This document shows, one piece after another, positions 31,513 to 32,247 of a DNA stretch of 32,247 nucleotides. Position 1 is the first letter of the stretch. The number at the start of each line of letters is the position of its first letter. The stretch spans positions 1-32,247 of the forward strand of contig JAPLTG010000027.1 in the NCBI GenBank assembly GCA_026398255.1. Direction: 5' to 3'. Both the position numbers and the translations under genes were made by a program. Origin of the DNA: Verrucomicrobiota bacterium. GTDB lineage: Bacteria > Verrucomicrobiota > Verrucomicrobiia > Chthoniobacterales > Terrimicrobiaceae. The notes below the pieces were generated by a model. It was not told the DNA's origin. It ran no database searches and was given only the letters and a program-made list of their open reading frames with translations.

Positions 31513-31523
31513 TCCAGAAAATG

Positions 31524-31542
31524 AACCTCAGAGGGCACGGAG
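31524..31542. repeat. Dispersed 'CAGAGGGCACGGAG' repeat followed by a T-run
   Basis: AACCTCAGAGGGCACGGAG belongs to the same family as 4131-4163. Seven consecutive T residues follow at 31547-31553, so the pair could act as a weak terminator for the DUF151 gene, though the stem is poor. The rest of the 220-base gap (31513-31732) shows no gene I can support. Confidence 0.45.
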
Positions 31543-31732
31543 TTGGTTTTTTTACAAAAGTCTCCAAAGTTGTGGATTTTCGTAAACCAGGCCGGCACCT
31601 TTGAAAGCGTGCTGGGTTGCTGTGCATTCCCGAAGATGAGCGGTTCCGGGCATTGCACTTGCTCAGCCTTCGGGCTAGTTCTGAAGGCTTTAAAAACGCT
31701 GCTTCAAACACGATAAAATCAAAGGTGCTCCA

Positions 31733-32247
31733 ATGTGTGGAATCATCGCAGTCATAGATACCAATCAGGCCCCAATCGCACGAGAGGCTTTATGGAATTC
31801 CGTCCAAAGCATGTCTCACCGAGGGCCGGATGGTCAGAATCTCTGGATTGATCCCACTGGCGCCGTAGGTTTGGGTCATGCAAGACTCTCCGTTATTGAT
31901 CTTTCCGGCGGAACTCAACCCTTGCTCAATGAACAGGCGGGTTGTGTGGCCGTTGTAAATGGCGAATTTTATGACTACAAAAAAACGCGTCGCCAACTCC
32001 AAAGAGAAGGTTTTACATTCAACACAAAGTCAGACAGTGAAATCCTGATTCCTCTCTGGGAAAAATATGGAACGGAGTGCGTTCACCATCTCAGGGGGGA
32101 ATTTGCTTGGGTCTTGTCCAGTTTAAAGAGAATGAATATGGTTAAAATATTCACCATCATTGAAAAACAAGTATATAAAAAAGTCACACATTTCGGAGGT
32201 CAAATTTCGAAAGATTTTGAAGTGTTTTTGCGTAGATATCCCAGCCC
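31733..32247 (+). CDS. Asparagine synthetase-type glutamine amidotransferase, N-terminal part, runs off the window
   Basis: 171 codons to the window edge with no stop. MCGIIAVID gives the N-terminal Cys2 nucleophile of class II amidotransferases. SHRGPDGQN, GLGHARLSVIDLSGGTQPL, VVNGEFYD and KSDSEILIPLWEKYG follow as in AsnB. At residue 122 the conserved LRGEFAW(V/A) is reached, but after codon 128 (about 32117) the expected 'RDRFGIKPLYY' segment does not appear. Instead the frame is AT-rich and Lys/Ile/Phe-rich with no match I recognise. This suggests an insertion, rearrangement or degraded gene. No other frame restores the motif within the window. Lower GC than neighbours hints at transfer, perhaps from a glycan cluster. 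Confidence 0.7.
   Translation, partial: MCGIIAVIDTNQAPIAREALWNSVQSMSHRGPDGQNLWIDPTGAVGLGHARLSVIDLSGGTQPLLNEQAGCVAVVNGEFYDYKKTRRQLQREGFTFNTKSDSEILIPLWEKYGTECVHHLRGEFAWVLSSLKRMNMVKIFTIIEKQVYKKVTHFGGQISKDFEVFLRRYPS

Noticed and set aside
31298-31711. Minus-strand frames in the gap before the asparagine synthetase
   Set aside because: They run through the end of the DUF151 gene and a dispersed repeat, and the translated sequence shows no domain.

Overview
The window is GC-rich, tightly packed bacterial chromosome until about 31.5 kb and then becomes visibly more AT-rich. The gene content points to a Gram-negative heterotroph of the Planctomycetes-Verrucomicrobia-Chlamydiae group, most likely a Verrucomicrobiota member. 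Reasons: an LPS acyltransferase fused to a heptosyltransferase, a PIN-PhoH ATPase, L-fucose isomerase with a RhaM-type mutarotase, few Shine-Dalgarno sites, and intergenic repeats of the 'CACAGAGGACACGGAG' and 'TTCGCGTGGATTCGC' kinds that I remember from such genomes. The taxonomic call is inference.

Layout. 0-0.3 kb is non-coding and repeat-rich. 0.3-1.1 kb holds an exported rhodanese and a tiny membrane protein. 1.2-5.8 kb is a minus-strand series cysC-cysD-cysN (sulfate activation to PAPS), transaldolase and a periplasmic LTxxQ protein. 5.8-8.9 kb continues on the minus strand with PIN-PhoH, an ECF sigma factor and ispE. 8.9-11.6 kb is plus strand: pyrF, a ClC antiporter and an L,D-transpeptidase lipoprotein, closed by tRNA-Leu(UAA). 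11.8-15.5 kb is an efflux locus: a TolC-like channel on the minus strand, divergent from DUF1656-HlyD-FUSC genes that overlap one another. 15.5-18.5 kb is the housekeeping series prs-rplY-pth-rpsF-ssb. 18.6-20.5 kb has a secreted unknown protein divergent from pabB. 20.5-24.7 kb reads fucI-rhaM-dnaN-ROK kinase on the minus strand. 24.8-25.4 kb is a ParE-type toxin-antitoxin pair beside tRNA-Leu(CAA). 25.4-27.6 kb is purH followed by a stand-alone CoaB. 27.9-29.8 kb is the acyltransferase-heptosyltransferase fusion, head-to-head with purK. A bifunctional-nuclease-family protein follows, and an asparagine synthetase start runs off the edge.

Themes. Gene packing is extreme. Two divergent pairs have start codons that overlap inside a CATG (13154-13157 and 29780-29783), and a third pair is 12 bases apart. 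Two convergent pairs overlap at their stops, and many co-directional pairs overlap by 1-16 bases. REP-like double hairpins and several short repeat families fill most of the real intergenic space.

The least expected signal is an 11-mer, CAAATCCTCCC. It occurs seven times in the first 21 kb, always on the plus strand and regardless of gene direction, and I found no copy in the other orientation. No dedicated defence system, CRISPR array, prophage or complete insertion sequence was seen.
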